Shown here: piece after piece, positions 49,279 to 63,300 of the stretch
Position numbering within the stretch: the stretch's first letter is position 1
How the letters are laid out: every line of letters begins with the position of its first letter
Source of the DNA: Pogonophryne albipinna
Lineage: Eukaryota; Chordata; Actinopteri; Perciformes; Artedidraconidae
DNA length: 64,000 bases
Assembly (NCBI GenBank): GCA_028583405.1
Contig: CM053248.1
Span: 28,232,769-28,296,768 of the forward strand
Reading direction: 5' to 3'
Program-made: the position numbers and the translations under genes
Notes under the pieces: model-generated
Databases searched by the model: none
The model's input: only the letters and a program-made list of their open reading frames with translations
What the model was told of the DNA's origin: nothing

Positions 49279-51344
49279 ATGGACAACTTTGGTGTCGCAT
49301 TACGTATCACTTTGGTATTTTATCTTTTCACCTCTGGATCATCAACTTGTTTGACCGGTTGCTCTTGCACAGATGACAACTTGGGAAGGTAGGTGAACAT
49401 TGAAACTATACAATCTCTTAAAGTAGGTTATGTGTTAACCCCATTGTTTTCAATGCTACCAGTTACCAAGTAGCTTTTTGTGAACAATATCTTACAACTT
49501 GCACAAATGGTGCATGTACATGAGTAGATATACAAAATAAACACTTTAATTGTCTACAAATATCCCACATTTCCATTCTAGGTCTTTACTATGTATGGAA
49601 ACCTCCATGGGACGAATCCCAGACAACATCCCACATGATTTCTCTAAAATCCGAATTGAAAACTGCCACCTGACCGAGTTACCGCGGGGATCTTTCTCTA
49701 AAGTTAGTGCCTTGGAGTTCCTCTGGCTGAATTTTAATGAGATCACCTTGATGAACGTTAAAAGTCTGGATGGGCTGGCAAACCTGACCGAGCTCCGGCT
49801 GCAAGGGAACAAGCTGACTTCAGTAACATGGACAGCGTTTCAGGACACGCCAAAACTGAAGATTTTGGACCTGAAGCACAATCGACTGGATGTCCTGCCC
49901 GAACACGCTCTGAGACATTTACCTGCACTGATCTACTTAGATTTATCCTTCAATCAGCTTAGTGTGATATCAAAAGATGTCTTCATTAATTGGCCTCTTT
50001 ACCAAACTGCAGAAAAAACATGGGGGAAAGAAGGCGTGGTCTCAAATGTGGTTTTGGCACTGCATGACAACCCCTGGTTGTGCGATTGTCGTCTCAAAGG
50101 CTTTGTTGAATTCATCAGGGCGGTCAGCCCTCCCATCATTCTCATGAACTCTTATTTGATGTGCTCAGGCCCCGCCTCCAAAGCTGACAAGTTCTTCCAT
50201 GAGATCCAGTTAAAAACATGCATGAAGCCAGTGGCCTCTGCCCCAGAGACTAACATCACTTTACCTCTCGGAGCAAATGCAACGCTCACATGCTTAGTAA
50301 AGGCCAGGCCAGGTCCAACCATTAAGTGGATGTACAGTCTGAAGATTATAAGAGGATTTGCGGGTAAGATTTATTTTTTATTACTACCATCCATTAAACT
50401 GTTGTGAACCTGCTCCCGGAGAACTTAGTGTGATATATGTCAAACTCAGGCTGCATCTATAATGAAAAGATTCAGGAACAATACCGTTTCAGGGTTACCT
50501 TACTATGTCTATATCGCATGTAAACAAACCTCTGACTCTATGGTTTCTCCTTGCAGCCACAGAGACCAACACAGACGAGGAGACCATCACCTCAGAGCTG
50601 GTGATCCCCTCTCTTCACCTGGCAGACCAAGGACTCTATACCTGCACTGCCAACAATTTCATTGGCAACTCCTCTGTCGCCATCACGGTTAATATCAGCC
50701 CCTTCAACTCCTCTGCTCTTCTCCCTCCACCTGTTCCCATGGTGTCGTCCGATGAGAATTCCAACATTGACATCCGCATTGCCAAGCAGACAGTTTACGG
50801 TATCACCCTCGAGTGGCACGCAGAAACAGACAACCTAGCAGAAACCTGGTTCACCATCCACTTTGGTAAATATGATTTACCCAAGAAGGAGATGATCTAT
50901 ATCGGCCCCGGCATCAACACCTACAGCCTCAACGACCTGCTTCCTGTCACCAAGTACGAGGTGTGCGTGACCTTAAAGAACCACAAGCCAAAGGAAGGCC
51001 AGTGCATTGTGTTTGTGACAGGAAGTGACATCAGTGAGCTGGAGCAAAGAGAGAGGCTCATCCACATTATCGTCATTGTGTGCGCCATGGTGTTGGCAGT
51101 ACCAGTGGGCATGTTCGCCTGCACCACAGAGGCCAGGTTCAGCTGCTTCGATCGCTGCGTGAATCTGTGGAAGAAGCGCAGGCTGCATGGGGGAAACCTC
51201 CAGGGGACCGAGAGGCAGGGGACCTTTGACAGCCTGCAGGCAGCCAGCGATGAAGGCCTGTGCAGGGACTCGGAAGAAAAGCCGAAAAAGAGGCGGAAGT
51301 CTGAGGACAGGTGCAAAGGAGGAAGTGCAGCTCAGCTCTACTAG
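49279..51344 (+). CDS. lrit2: LRIT2, leucine-rich repeat/Ig-like/transmembrane protein (3 exons, 559 aa)
   Basis: Paralogue of LRIT1; role poorly known, retinal by family and location. Exons 49279-49388, 49582-50363, 50557-51344, phases consistent. Start [17 protein letters not shown] gives a signal peptide. N-cap [10 protein letters not shown]. LRRs run from about 50 ([58 protein letters not shown]). C-cap [17 protein letters not shown]. Ig-like Cys in ATLTCLVKA and [11 protein letters not shown]3 about 365-455. TM about 464-485 ([19 protein letters not shown]). The tail ends in Lys/Arg-rich sequence. The LRR block and C-cap are in one exon, unlike lrit1 where an intron separates them. The length matches human LRIT2 (about 550). 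The position between lrit1 and cdhr1 supports the assignment. Confidence 0.92.
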
Positions 51345-54300
51345 AATCTAAATCTAAAACTGTACATAGATGTGTATTTGTAAATAATGTCAGTGTGCTT
51401 CCTTCTAATGTATCATGTTGCTGGTTGAGTCACAGGGCTGAGCATTCGGTTTTCCGGAAAAATACCGTAATCTTAAAAACTAGGATCATTTAACAAAGAC
51501 AACAAATGTACTGCTGTTGTAAAGGTAGCTTCATAATTCTCAACATCTCTTTCAAACATCTGGATGAAAAAACACAAACACACTTTGAGAATTGTTGAAT
51601 CAAGATCAATGATAAGTTTGAAACCTTGCATATTCTTTGAGATGTTTTTTTATTTGCAGGGTTTCTATTTGTCGGAAACCTCTGCGACTGAATTGTAACA
51701 CTAACACATAAGGCACAATCGGGCTATTTTAAGTTTACTCATTCTGGAAATATATATATATATCAAGCTAATAGCTCAAAGTGGGGATGCCTTTCTTCCT
51801 TATTATAAGGAGAGTTTGTTAATATCTGTGTTAATATACATGTACTGTACAGAAAGAACTTTGTGATAAAATGCATTTGATATTTCTGTAGTTTTGATAC
51901 TAAATGAAAAAATATGCTAAATGTAAAACATGTACAAATCTATATTGTGTACATTTTAACTCCCTCAAACTCAAATGTAATTGTTTGTTTTGGCTCAGGA
52001 GGTTTCAATTCACTTGATGTAAAAAAAATAAAATCCTTTTTCATTGTGTTTCTTTTGGCAGATTCCAGATTTGATGTCTTGTAATGGAATGAAATGCTGT
52101 TTGGATTAAAGGGAAGTCAGAGACAAATGCTCAGACATACTCAGATTTTGTTTACATAAGCTGTGTTTTCCCGTGCATTTATACACTCGTAAGCAGATTA
52201 AAGTGATTTTCTCTCTGAATCCTAGTCAGCAGGACATGATATTTCCATGTAATGACAGCTCCGAGCCCACTGTGTCTCTCTGTATCAATTGTAGGCATAG
52301 AGAGGGTCTTTTTTTAAATTGCCTATTCATTTTTCAGTCTAATTAAAAAAATCTACTACTTAAATTAATACAATTTGACATACATTGACATTTTTTCTAA
52401 TATTTTTGACGTACTATACTATGACTTATAATTTAAAAATAGTGTAGTACGTAACTCACTGATATATGTTATGTCGTCTTTTCAGATATTTTTGACATAC
52501 TATACTATATCGTTTTTTTAATTTCTTCTACGTTTTATACTATGATTGTTTTTCAAAATACTATACACTGAGAATACACTTAACAATGCCATTACTTTTT
52601 ATGTATTTTTTGACATACTATACCATGATTTTTGTTCAATACAATGACTTTTTTCATATTTTCATTATACTATAATCTTTTCATGATATTTTCAAGATAC
52701 CATACTTTGATTTTTTCCGACGTACTATACTATGTTGTTTTTTCTGAAATGTTCGAGATACTATACTATGACTTTTCTTTCAAAATACTAAACACTGACT
52801 GTTTTCTCATATTTTTGACATAGTATACTATTTCGTTTTTTCTGATATTTTAGATATACTATGATAAGACTTTTATTCGAGGTACTATACTTTGAGTTTT
52901 ATTTGAAAATAGTAGACACTGACTGAGATCTGCTATGTAGTTATTTATGATTTCTTCCACATTTTGAACTATGACTTATTTTTCAAAGTACTCGGCATAC
53001 TACTGTATACTATGTTGTTGTTTTTTGGGATACTATACTATGAATTTTTCAACAAACTACAGTATTATTTTTTATAATCTTTATATAAATACTACATGAT
53101 GACTTTTCTTCATATCTTTGTATACTATATTCTTTATAGTCATGACTATACTACATGTTGACTTTCTTCAACATACTACATACTCCTACATGCTGAGCCC
53201 CAGGCGGCCCCCTCACATGTAAATATCACCCATGTGTGAGATCTGTTGTTTCTAAATGTTTTGTTTCTACTTTAAATTAATCAAAACATATTAAAAACTA
53301 ATATAGCCTGAGGACAAAATGGAGCACAGACCAAATCATTTTTTAAATATTTATTCAAAATCAAGACAGTACAAAGACGGTACAAATGTTACTTCAAAGG
53401 ACCAGGCAAGTGTTATTTATAGTGAAGATATATACTGTTTATCTTCAAGATATTTAAAATGAAAGATTAAGTCAGATACAAGGTATGGGTTACAGCAATT
53501 AAATGTATTTTATTTGCCTACCTTTGAAGGCATTGAAGAGAAACATGGAAAGTAATACCTAAATGTTCAACATAGACTTTTTATTTCTATATCTATATAT
53601 ATACAAAAGAAATGCCAAAGCATGTTATGTACATAGTTATCTATTCTTAAATCTTGTGAAGTTGGATGGTTTAATTTTTACGATTTACTCATATATGCAT
53701 ATGTACATTTCAAATGTCATTTATATAAAAGCATCTTTCTAGAATTACACACTCAAAAGAATAACATTACATTGTTAGCTGTTTACTTTGAAAACCTACA
53801 GTGGCACATTGTAATCATACAAAATAGCAACCTCTCAGCTTTCAGACAACTGATGTAAAACAGTTAAAACATGAACAAACAGGTCATTTAGCACTTAATA
53901 AGAAGCAGTGTCATTTCTGACCGTGTCGTTCAGCTGCACGCTCTAGTGAGCAAGAAAAAAAATTCACGGATTTTTTCAGTTAAATCCTAAATCTGTGTTT
54001 AAAACACAATCAATTAATCTTTTCAGAGAGAGATGCAACTAATGTATACAGATTGAGTCTAAGTAATCCTCTTCCTGGTGCTTCTTACTGTTGAGACGAT
54101 TACATCTTCCTCAAGATGGCAGTGTGGTGAGTTATGTCCCACTACCAGACACACACTACAGCTCACTTGAGACTGATGATGCCCACTTGTTTAATACTTC
54201 ATCTCAAGACGTAAATATCTGTAAATCTTCTTGTTACACTTCTCTTACCATTCAGTCATGAATGATCTACAGGTAGGCCCACCCTAATAGATCATCACAT

Positions 54301-54374
54301 GCCGGAGACAACTTCCGGGCAGTAGAGAGTGACAGTAGTTACAGCACCTCAAACTTGGCGCTTGTTTGACAAAG
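51345..54374. other. lrit2-cdhr1 convergent 3' intergenic region
   Basis: The two genes converge here. A plus-strand AATAAA near 52027 could end lrit2. Minus-strand AATAAA words (TTTATT near 53350, 53510 and 53580) could end the long cdhr1 transcript. The AT-rich repeat block at 52380-53180 lies between. No exon was seen. Confidence 0.5.
52380..53180. repeat. AT-rich degenerate satellite, TACTATACTATG word
   Basis: The word (A/G)TACTATACTATGA and variants recur about fifteen times, each linked by T-rich spacers such as TTTTTGACATAC and TTTCAAAATA. The spacing is irregular, at roughly 50-100 bp. A related stray piece (AGTCATAGTATACC) is seen near 56805. No coding potential. Confidence 0.7.
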
Positions 54375-57300
54375 CTAATAATTACTTTGGTTGCTCTTAA
54401 CGATTTTCTGCTCAAGCCTCATTTTAAGCTCTGACACCAAAGCAGAGCTGAAATTTCCCTCTTTGAGCTGGCAATATTTAGCTCTTTTCATGGAGCCTTT
54501 CGACGCCAGCACACCAGATACTGTCGGGACCGCCCAAGGCCTCTCATTGGACCGTGTGTCACACGGGGGCGGAGGAACGCAGGGGGGTGGAGGCCTCAGT
54601 CGGGGGCTGTTGGTTTTTCTATCTTGGTTGACTATGAGCAACTCATCAGGGTTATTGAATTTGACAACAGGTGGTTTGAAGATCCAGGGCTTCTGGTTCC
54701 TGGTTCGCCTCTTAATGATGCGCCGTGCTGGCAGGATCCTGTTTGACTTTAAGTTGCGCATGTACATAACTGTAGAGATCAAGACAGTCACCCCTACCAT
54801 TAAGCTAATGACAACAATTACCATGCCTAGAGCTCTCATTGGATTGTCCCTACTTTTCATTAAAAAGGCCGCCATAGGCCCCTTGAGAGGAGTCTGTGAA
54901 AGAGCAAAATAAAACAAATGTTTTAATCAAGTCCAAAGGACAGAATCCAAGCGTTAACTGAGCATTTGTTCAAAGCATGCAAGCATGAGATGGATGCACA
55001 AAGCACTGATAGAGGAAGACCAAACAACAAGTCTATCAACAAAGTGATGCTCCCAAACTCACCCCTGTCTTCCTCCTGTCCTCAGCACAGGACGGCTAGT
55101 GCAGAGCTAACTATGCTAACACTAGGTGTTGGGAATGCGTCTGGCAGTGCGATGCATTAGGGTTTCTCTTTGGCATGTGACGTATGAGGGCTGAGTAAGA
55201 ATGATAAAAGCTCATGAGGTCAGAATGAAATGAAGTGCATGTTTGTTTGAGACAAATGGACATAGAATCCAGGATTAAATCCAAAGAAAAGAGCTCGTCT
55301 TTGTCACTTGAAAAGCCTTAGAGTCTGAGTCATGCACTAGAAAAAAACATTTTAAACAATTGTGTAAAAATCAAATTTTCCAACAATTTGGAATATTTAC
55401 CAAAAAAAAAAACTAATAAAAAACGTTAAAGAAAAAAAAAAGTTTATTGTTATATTAATCCTTAAAAAACGCTCCAGTACTCCTTTACACAACATAACCG
55501 ATTCAAAATATATAGCTATCTCAAAGCTTTCATATATCCTATCACTTGGTTCTGCGCACCACTTTGATATAGTTACTCTCTGGATTGATTCTGGACCGTT
55601 TCACTGAGTCACAGTACAGGATTGTGGATATGCAGGTTGTTAGTAAAATGAGGGAAGTGACAATGCTGAGACAAATTCCAAAAACAGTCAGCGGACGCTT
55701 GCTGAGGCCCATGAAGTATGAAATAACTCGGCCTTTGATCTGAAAAGCACGATACAGAAAACAGAAACAACACCAAAGACAGGGAGTCAGCCATCATGCA
55801 GAGTGAAGGAATGGTAACAACATAAAGTAATGCATGGAATAATGTAAATGACTGAACCAGTTAAAGGATAATGCTGCAGTTTTATTATATTTCAGCATTT
55901 TTTGATATTTTTCACCATTGTTGGATTTGGTCTCTTCGTAGGACTTGATGCTAATTATGACAGCCACAAAATTATCAGCATTTTCCTTTAAAGAATATGA
56001 GATCAATGAAGGATGATTGGCTGAAACAATGATGATGAAATAGCATCTGTGTAGCATGACAACAATGCCTATTACCATATGTTAAACAGCTGAATCTACA
56101 GCTCAAGCTGCCTAAAGCTTGCAATAGAAAGCGCTGTTAGCATGCTGCGCGTCAGAACCAGCCTTACCGCCTCAGTGATATCGATGTTGACCACGGCCGT
56201 TGTGCTGAAGGATGGAGAGCCTCGGTCCCTGGCCTGGACCACCAGAGACCACTTGCAGTCCTTCTGCTTGGTGATGTTCTGCACAATCTCCATGGACTTG
56301 ATGTACGGCTTCAGCTGGATTTCTCCTGTGTCTGCATTGATGTCAAACGCGTTGTCGGGATCTGCCGTCATGATGGAGTACTCGATGACGTTGTTCGGAG
56401 ACTCTGCATCTTCATCCACTGCCTAGAGAAAGTAGCAGAAATAACATAAAATTGTTAGGCTGCCAGCTTCAAATCAATCTACTTAATGGAAATGTGTTTT
56501 GCAAATCACAAAGCAAGCCGACAAGAGTATTGGGATGAAGGTGATGTACAGTGCATTTCATAAGGACATATGCAGGAATCCTTGATTTAAAATGAATACA
56601 TTTTAAGACCTTTTTTAAGACCCTTTCCATACATTTTAAGAGCACTTTACCACTTTAAATACTAACCAATCACATAAGCTATACACTTAACTTACACTTA
56701 TATATGATAACCTACTAGTATTAACTAGTCAAAACAACATACAACAATACAAAAAATTATAATTGTGAATGCCATGAAAAAGTAATATGAAGTCATATTA
56801 TAGTCATAGTATACCAAAAAATGGCATACATGTAGTATAAATAACATGAAGGTCTCATAGTTAAGTACAATTGCTAATCCATGACATCAAAAGGTAACTG
56901 TTCATTAAAATCAGTCCTTTCAATGTAATTTTTGTATTATTATTTTTGTATTATTTAGCTTTAAAATTGGCACTCCTGGACTTCCATACAATGTTGTTTA
57001 AATGTCAGCAGGACCACACACAGCTAGTGCCTTATCGATTACGAGTAAAGGGGGGAAATGCTTTGAAATTATGTACCTCCACTTTGACTGGTGTACCAAT
57101 TATCATGGTCTTTTCCAGGAGTTTTTCATCAAACGATGGAGAGTGGTCGTTTATGTCGAGCACCGTGACAAAGGTTTCCGCCAAGCTGTACTTCCCCTCC
57201 GAATCTTCAGCCTTGACGTAGAAGTTGTATTTGGACCTGACCTCTGCGTCCAGGCTGGTCCAGGGCTGCGTGGAGATGAGGCCTGTCGCCGGGTGGATGG

Positions 57301-60300
57301 AGAACCTGCAGGATCAGAGACGTTCAGACAGTGTATGAGTCATTCCGAGTCAAACACGAGCCAGGTGTTAACTAAGGCGTCTCAAATTCACAGCAGATGA
57401 CATCGTGTGAAGCTCCACATGACTCACTTTGAAAGTACGATAAAAAAAAAGCAGATCCTTTCTCGCCGGAAACATGTTGTCAAAACATCCCCAATCCTCA
57501 TAGAAATCATGAATACACAGTGAATTATTATCCTCTAATGTGTCTAAGGTGCTGTGTTGTTTATAACTTATGAATGTTATATTTAAATTCCTTCATTTCA
57601 AATGATTCATTATAATGAGTTACATTTATTTGTATGTTTTCTACCTTCTTTGTCTGTTTCCCATGATCCTTTAACATGTGACTTCCCTCTCTAATGATAA
57701 AAAAAGTCTTAGCTATGAATAGGAATAAAGATTGATGCTATCTCCGACAATTATGTTCGTTGTCCTGAATATGTAGAATATGTTGTTTTTCTACAAGCAA
57801 AGTATTTTGCCAACATAACAATACATAATCATTCACATAACATATGCATGTACAGTACTGGCTTAGGTTTGTGTTTTCGGAGAGCTATCTTATTCAACAC
57901 CAGATTTAATGCCATTTCATTCAGTCACTTTTTCTGTCTAATTTTCCACTGTGAAAAATCACAAGTTGCCTCGAAACTGATAACTTTCACACAATTAATT
58001 GAACTCGCCTGCAGAGGAGCATAAATTCTCACTTTCCTTGCAGCATGCTGCCGTTGATGTAGCTCCAGCTGTCACCTTGCATGTTAATTGGCTCTCTCTT
58101 TATGAGACAGACCAGGCTGCCTATTTTTAACCCTCCAATCCAATTAGGAGATTAACCAGCATCTTGCAGCCATTTTAGAGTGAGCTGTTAGTGCTGCAGA
58201 GGGGCCAATCAAACTGTTTCCCTGCTTACCTCTTCTTTCAAAACAACAACGATGAATCAAGACTGCGTGTCCTGCTGGCCGAGCTTACAAAACACCAGCA
58301 GTATTGAGTTGTATATACATTAAAAAACAACTTTTAAGTCCTTGAAATGTGCTTTGCGGAAGTGCAAGAGTTAAATATCCGATCAGATCAAACCTAAACT
58401 GGCAGAAGTGACAGGTTTTCACTTACAAATCTGATCCTGATCCATAAATCGTGTATTTGACTTCACCCCAGGGCCCTGAATCTGGATCATTTGCCTGTTG
58501 GACAGGACAGAACAGAGATTAAAAACCAAATACTTATGGCACATTTAGTATATAATGAAAACTGCACGTATGTTACATAATAATCGGATGAAAATGTATT
58601 CAAATTATCTAAATTGGGAAGCAAAAACTTAAACCAAGGTGATGAAGGTTGTTCAGTTAGTGTTCATTTGAATGCTGCTGGCTGTGGATAACCAGCTAGG
58701 GTCTTAAGCTCATGCAGGGGGGGGGGGGGCACACTATAAGTCGCTTCCTGTGGTGGGCGGGGAGGGTCAGCATGATTAACCTTGAGGCAAAATTAAGCCT
58801 TTGACATGTCGCCTGGTTGCAGTATAATGGAAAGGAAGAGACACGTGTGCCAATATTTCCGTAAATAAACCGTCTGCCAACAACCTGCTTTCATCTAATG
58901 AACTGCATCGAGTAATATGCATGTATTGGAGCATGATGGATTATGTAATCACTTTGTTCAGGTTAAATCAGAGTGTAATTGTGATTGACTCACTGTCACA
59001 GACACAACGCTGGAGCCTCCAGGTGAGTTCTCAGCGACTCTGGTGATGTAATACTCGGACGTGAATTTGGGGACGTTGTCGTTGGTGTCCAGCAGGTTGA
59101 TCACTATGTCAGCTGTTGCACTGAACCGCTCAGGCGTGTCGATCTCCACCGCCAGCAGCTGCAGAGAAACATATACAGAGTGGGAATAAATCAGTGCTGA
59201 AATCTAATTTATCAATTTGTTTGTTGACACATAAAATTTGCAGTTCTGTGATGCTGAAAGGCTCATATAACAGTTTTCAACATTTAAGGGTGATGTCGGA
59301 ATCAAAAAATAATTCCCACACAAATATTTCACGAATAATCGCAGATGCTTTGCTACCATAATAAATAACAAGTCTTAGTGGCTTGTTATTGTTTTAAGAT
59401 TAACAGCTAACCACTCTGATCATTCATAAACCTATTTATGAAGCTGGAAGCTATCAAACTGTACATCCTTCTTTATGAACATCATTGGGTTAGGTGGATG
59501 TTGTTCAGAGAAAACTGTCAATTTGAAGACATCATCTTTGGCTTTAAGCAAAGGAACTAATCAATTGAAAATACAGCCAAAAGACTAAAAAGAGGGGCAG
59601 ATAAAAATGAGCTGCAGCCACAGAATAAATATTTGTTCAATAATACATTATGTGGTCATATATATAAAGTCAAACCTTGAAAGAAAGGGTTGGTCCCTTT
59701 TCATAGTCGATGCCAGATGTGTCTTCCACAATGATGGTCACCTGCGCTTCATTGAGGACCGTCTGGGGAACGACTCGCAGCACTCGACTCGGCCCCACCA
59801 GCCTCAGTCTGAACTTGGCGTTAGCTCCCTGCAAAGGAAGTTAGACAGCAAGAATTTAAAAACCATGAAGAGCAAAGTCAATATAGAAGATTCACCAGAC
59901 CTAAGAGGATTTCAGCAAACATTGGTGGTGAAAGAAAGTGAACCATTTTAGCAAAAGTCCTACAATTAGTTGAAGTACAGCAGAAACACACAGACCAATA
60001 GATCCAGAGGAAGGATTTAAATAAATCCTAAGGGAAATTTGTACCTGATCTGAGTCATTGACGGTGATCTTGAAGCCTCGGAGGATCTCCCCTGCAGGAG
60101 GATGCTCGTACATGGTGACCTCAAACTTAATCTGAGGTCCGTTCTCTCCGTAAAAAGTCGGAGGATGGTTGTTGAGATCCACCACCCGGACCGTCACCAA
60201 GGTAACGTCGTATTCCTGCAGCCGATTGTCTGGTCCTAACTCAGATGCCTAGGTTTAAAAAGGTTAAATGCATTTAGTACTAATAAGAGTAGATTCAATT

Positions 60301-63300
60301 AATTTAAGGTGTTTCACTTTTAAAAAAACGGTATTACCTTGACTATTATTTCATATAATTCCTTTGACAGCAGATTTGGATTAGTTGTCAGGGTGATGCA
60401 TCCACTGGTGCTGTTTATGTCAAAGACACCATCACTGCCTGAAAGGTGATAACAGACATCTTGTTAATAATGTGTCTGATAAAAAGACTGAAAAAATAAG
60501 AGAAGATCGTTTTTCTAATGTATTGTTCTTACCGTTCATAATGGAATAATGTATCGGATTCGGGTTGCCTTGATCTCCATCTTTAGCGTACACAGTGAAA
60601 ATCTCAGAACCCTGGAAGAAGGAATATGTATTAGTCTTATTTACTAAATCAGCGCCCCATCACTGGTGTATGATGAATATGAGAAAAACTCACAGCAATT
60701 GAGACTTCGTAGACGTAGCCAAAGTATGGGGTTCCTACGAAGGACGGAGGCATGTCCTGCACATCGAGCACATTGATGGTCATGGTAGCAGTGGAGGTCA
60801 AAACCTGGTGCTTCCCATTGTACTTTCCCCCTCCATCCTGATATGACAAACAGTGAGAAAGAATACAATAATTTTGGATTGTTCTTTTATCTAAGGCAAA
60901 TTATAATACAGAATAATGAACATGCACAATGTTAGATTGAACCTTTATGTGATCTCAGTACGTAATATGAGATATTGAAGTATTTTTGGGATAAATTATA
61001 TACAGAGGGTTTGTTTTACATGATTGTATTTCCCTATTTTTTTTATTCTAAAATTCTATGATTACAAGCCTCCACAAGTAAATAGATGTCTAGCTTGAAA
61101 TGGTTAGTTTTTCTTGGCTATTACAAAGTACAATTAACACCACCAGCACTACACAAACAACAATGGATGCAGAGACTCATTTTTCTGCTAGGACAAAATG
61201 CGGCATTGTGTTTTATTAATTACAGTAGTATGTTAAACTGACTATATTGATGTATTTGATTGCTTTATCAACATTCAATATTTAGATATTTTATCATAGG
61301 TTTAACCTCTTAGTAACTGATTTGTAATCTATTAAGCTTTATTTAAAAAGTTGCCAATGTTATTCCACACACAGTGGATTTAAGGCTAGAACAATAACCA
61401 GTGTTTGATTTCTAGCAATGGAGGGATTACATGTCAGGTCACTCACACTGGGAGCTCTACCACTTCACAAGACTTCCATTTATTCACATACTGCCACTGT
61501 TGCAATTCAGCAAAAATGTTGGAGAAAGCATAGTGGTGACTGCACTTTCCATGACCTTAGGCCCCCAACCGAGCTGCTTTTACTTTCCTGCCAATTGTTT
61601 AATGTGCAAAGCACTGCAGAGGTTAATCTCAGTCCATTTCAACATGTTGGTTTTCAGATTAAACTTGTTTAAAGGAAAGCTCTCGGAGAAATGGTGTTGG
61701 GGTCATTGATAAACTCTTCATCCCTTTTCCCTGCTTGATGTTGATTTTGAAAAAGGCAAACTAACAACATGGAGGAATCTAAAAGTTCTTGCTCATCCAA
61801 GCTGCTGCTCACAGTGTGAACATGTTTTTAGGGAGTCATGCGTGACCTCTCACCTTTGCAACCACGGTCACAAAGTGCGTGGGCGTGTTCTCGTAGTCCA
61901 AAGTCTCCCCAGGTTTGACTCTCAGGACCCCGCTGTGCCCGTCGATGGTAAACTTGGCAACAGCTGAGCTCTGATGATGTATAAAGCCACATAGTTAGCA
62001 GTGTTAACAGTAGACAGTACATTTTCAACTGAATTTAGCAATCTAGCTAATTCTTCTGCTTGCTTCTAACCAGGTTTAACCCTTGACCTCCCTCCTTTCA
62101 ACCTTGACTTTTTTTACACACTTTTGACACATGAACAGTAACAAATACTGTGCTTACCAATGTTGGCATGAACCAAACGTAAGCCCCTATTAAGCCTTCA
62201 GTGCCTTGCTCAAATGTAATTGAAAATTAATCCACTAAAGTAAAACCGTTTCCAGACTGCTATGGTATGAGATTATTCTTTCCCGGCACACAATGCCTCG
62301 TCATTCGAGTGCCCTTTTCCTCCCTCCACATGGCAGCACAGCCCTCATGATGTCAGCTCGACCTGCTGTCTCACCCGCAAGTGTTAGGGCCACAGCAGGC
62401 CAGTTATCAGTATCACTGTGTAGATAATAATTGTGCGTGGAGAGGGAATCAAACGGTAGTAAAACAGCAATCCAAAACAAGTGTGAAAGAAATGCTGGCT
62501 CATGCTTTCCAATATGAGAGCTGAAGGGATTAACTTGTTGGTAGACTTCAAAGAGCATCCTGGGGTATAGGAGTGGAGAAATCCAGAGATGCAGGCTAGA
62601 GCCACATCTCTATACTTTATGTCATGAGACAAATCTTACAATCAACTCAGAAATGAACTTGAGGCCATGTGCATGGAGGAAAAAACACGACAATTTCCAC
62701 TAATGTATTGCTCTAAAGGCTTGCCTGCTTCATTTTGAAAGACATGTTTCCACTTAATACCAAAGAATGATGCTGTAGATGGAATAGTCTGAGCAAAACA
62801 AAATAAAAGCATGACCTACATGGAAATATTTCAATGTCATGATAACACTTTAGTGCTTCAATTTCCACACTAGCAAAATGTTCCCATTTAGCACTCCATT
62901 TTAGCAAGGCACAACCATGCATCAGCTGTAGGTTTACCTGTAGGTAATAAGAGACGCTGCCTCCTGAACCCATATCTCTATCCACTGCTTGGACTCTGTA
63001 GATGCTGCTCCCAGCTGCAGTGTCCTAGGGAAGAGACAAGAGATTTTATAAAAACAAACTTGATTCTCAATAGTTTGTTCAACTCACTTTGCAGATTAAG
63101 AGGTGGTTTGTGCCACAGAAAGACTTGTAGAAAGGATTCATTGTGTGTATTGTGTTGTATCGGGTGTGTTTATTCGATATATGCTGTACCTCTGGGATGT
63201 TGATGATGAAAGGCAGGTTTTGAAATTCAGGTGGTTCATCATTTGCATCAGTTACAAACACTCTAACTGTCTCAACAACCTGAAAGTAAAGTAAAACATG

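Noticed and set aside
54391..54912. A 173-codon plus-strand frame opposite the cdhr1 last exon
   Set aside because: Antisense to a clear cdhr1 exon with a transmembrane segment and matching splice phase.
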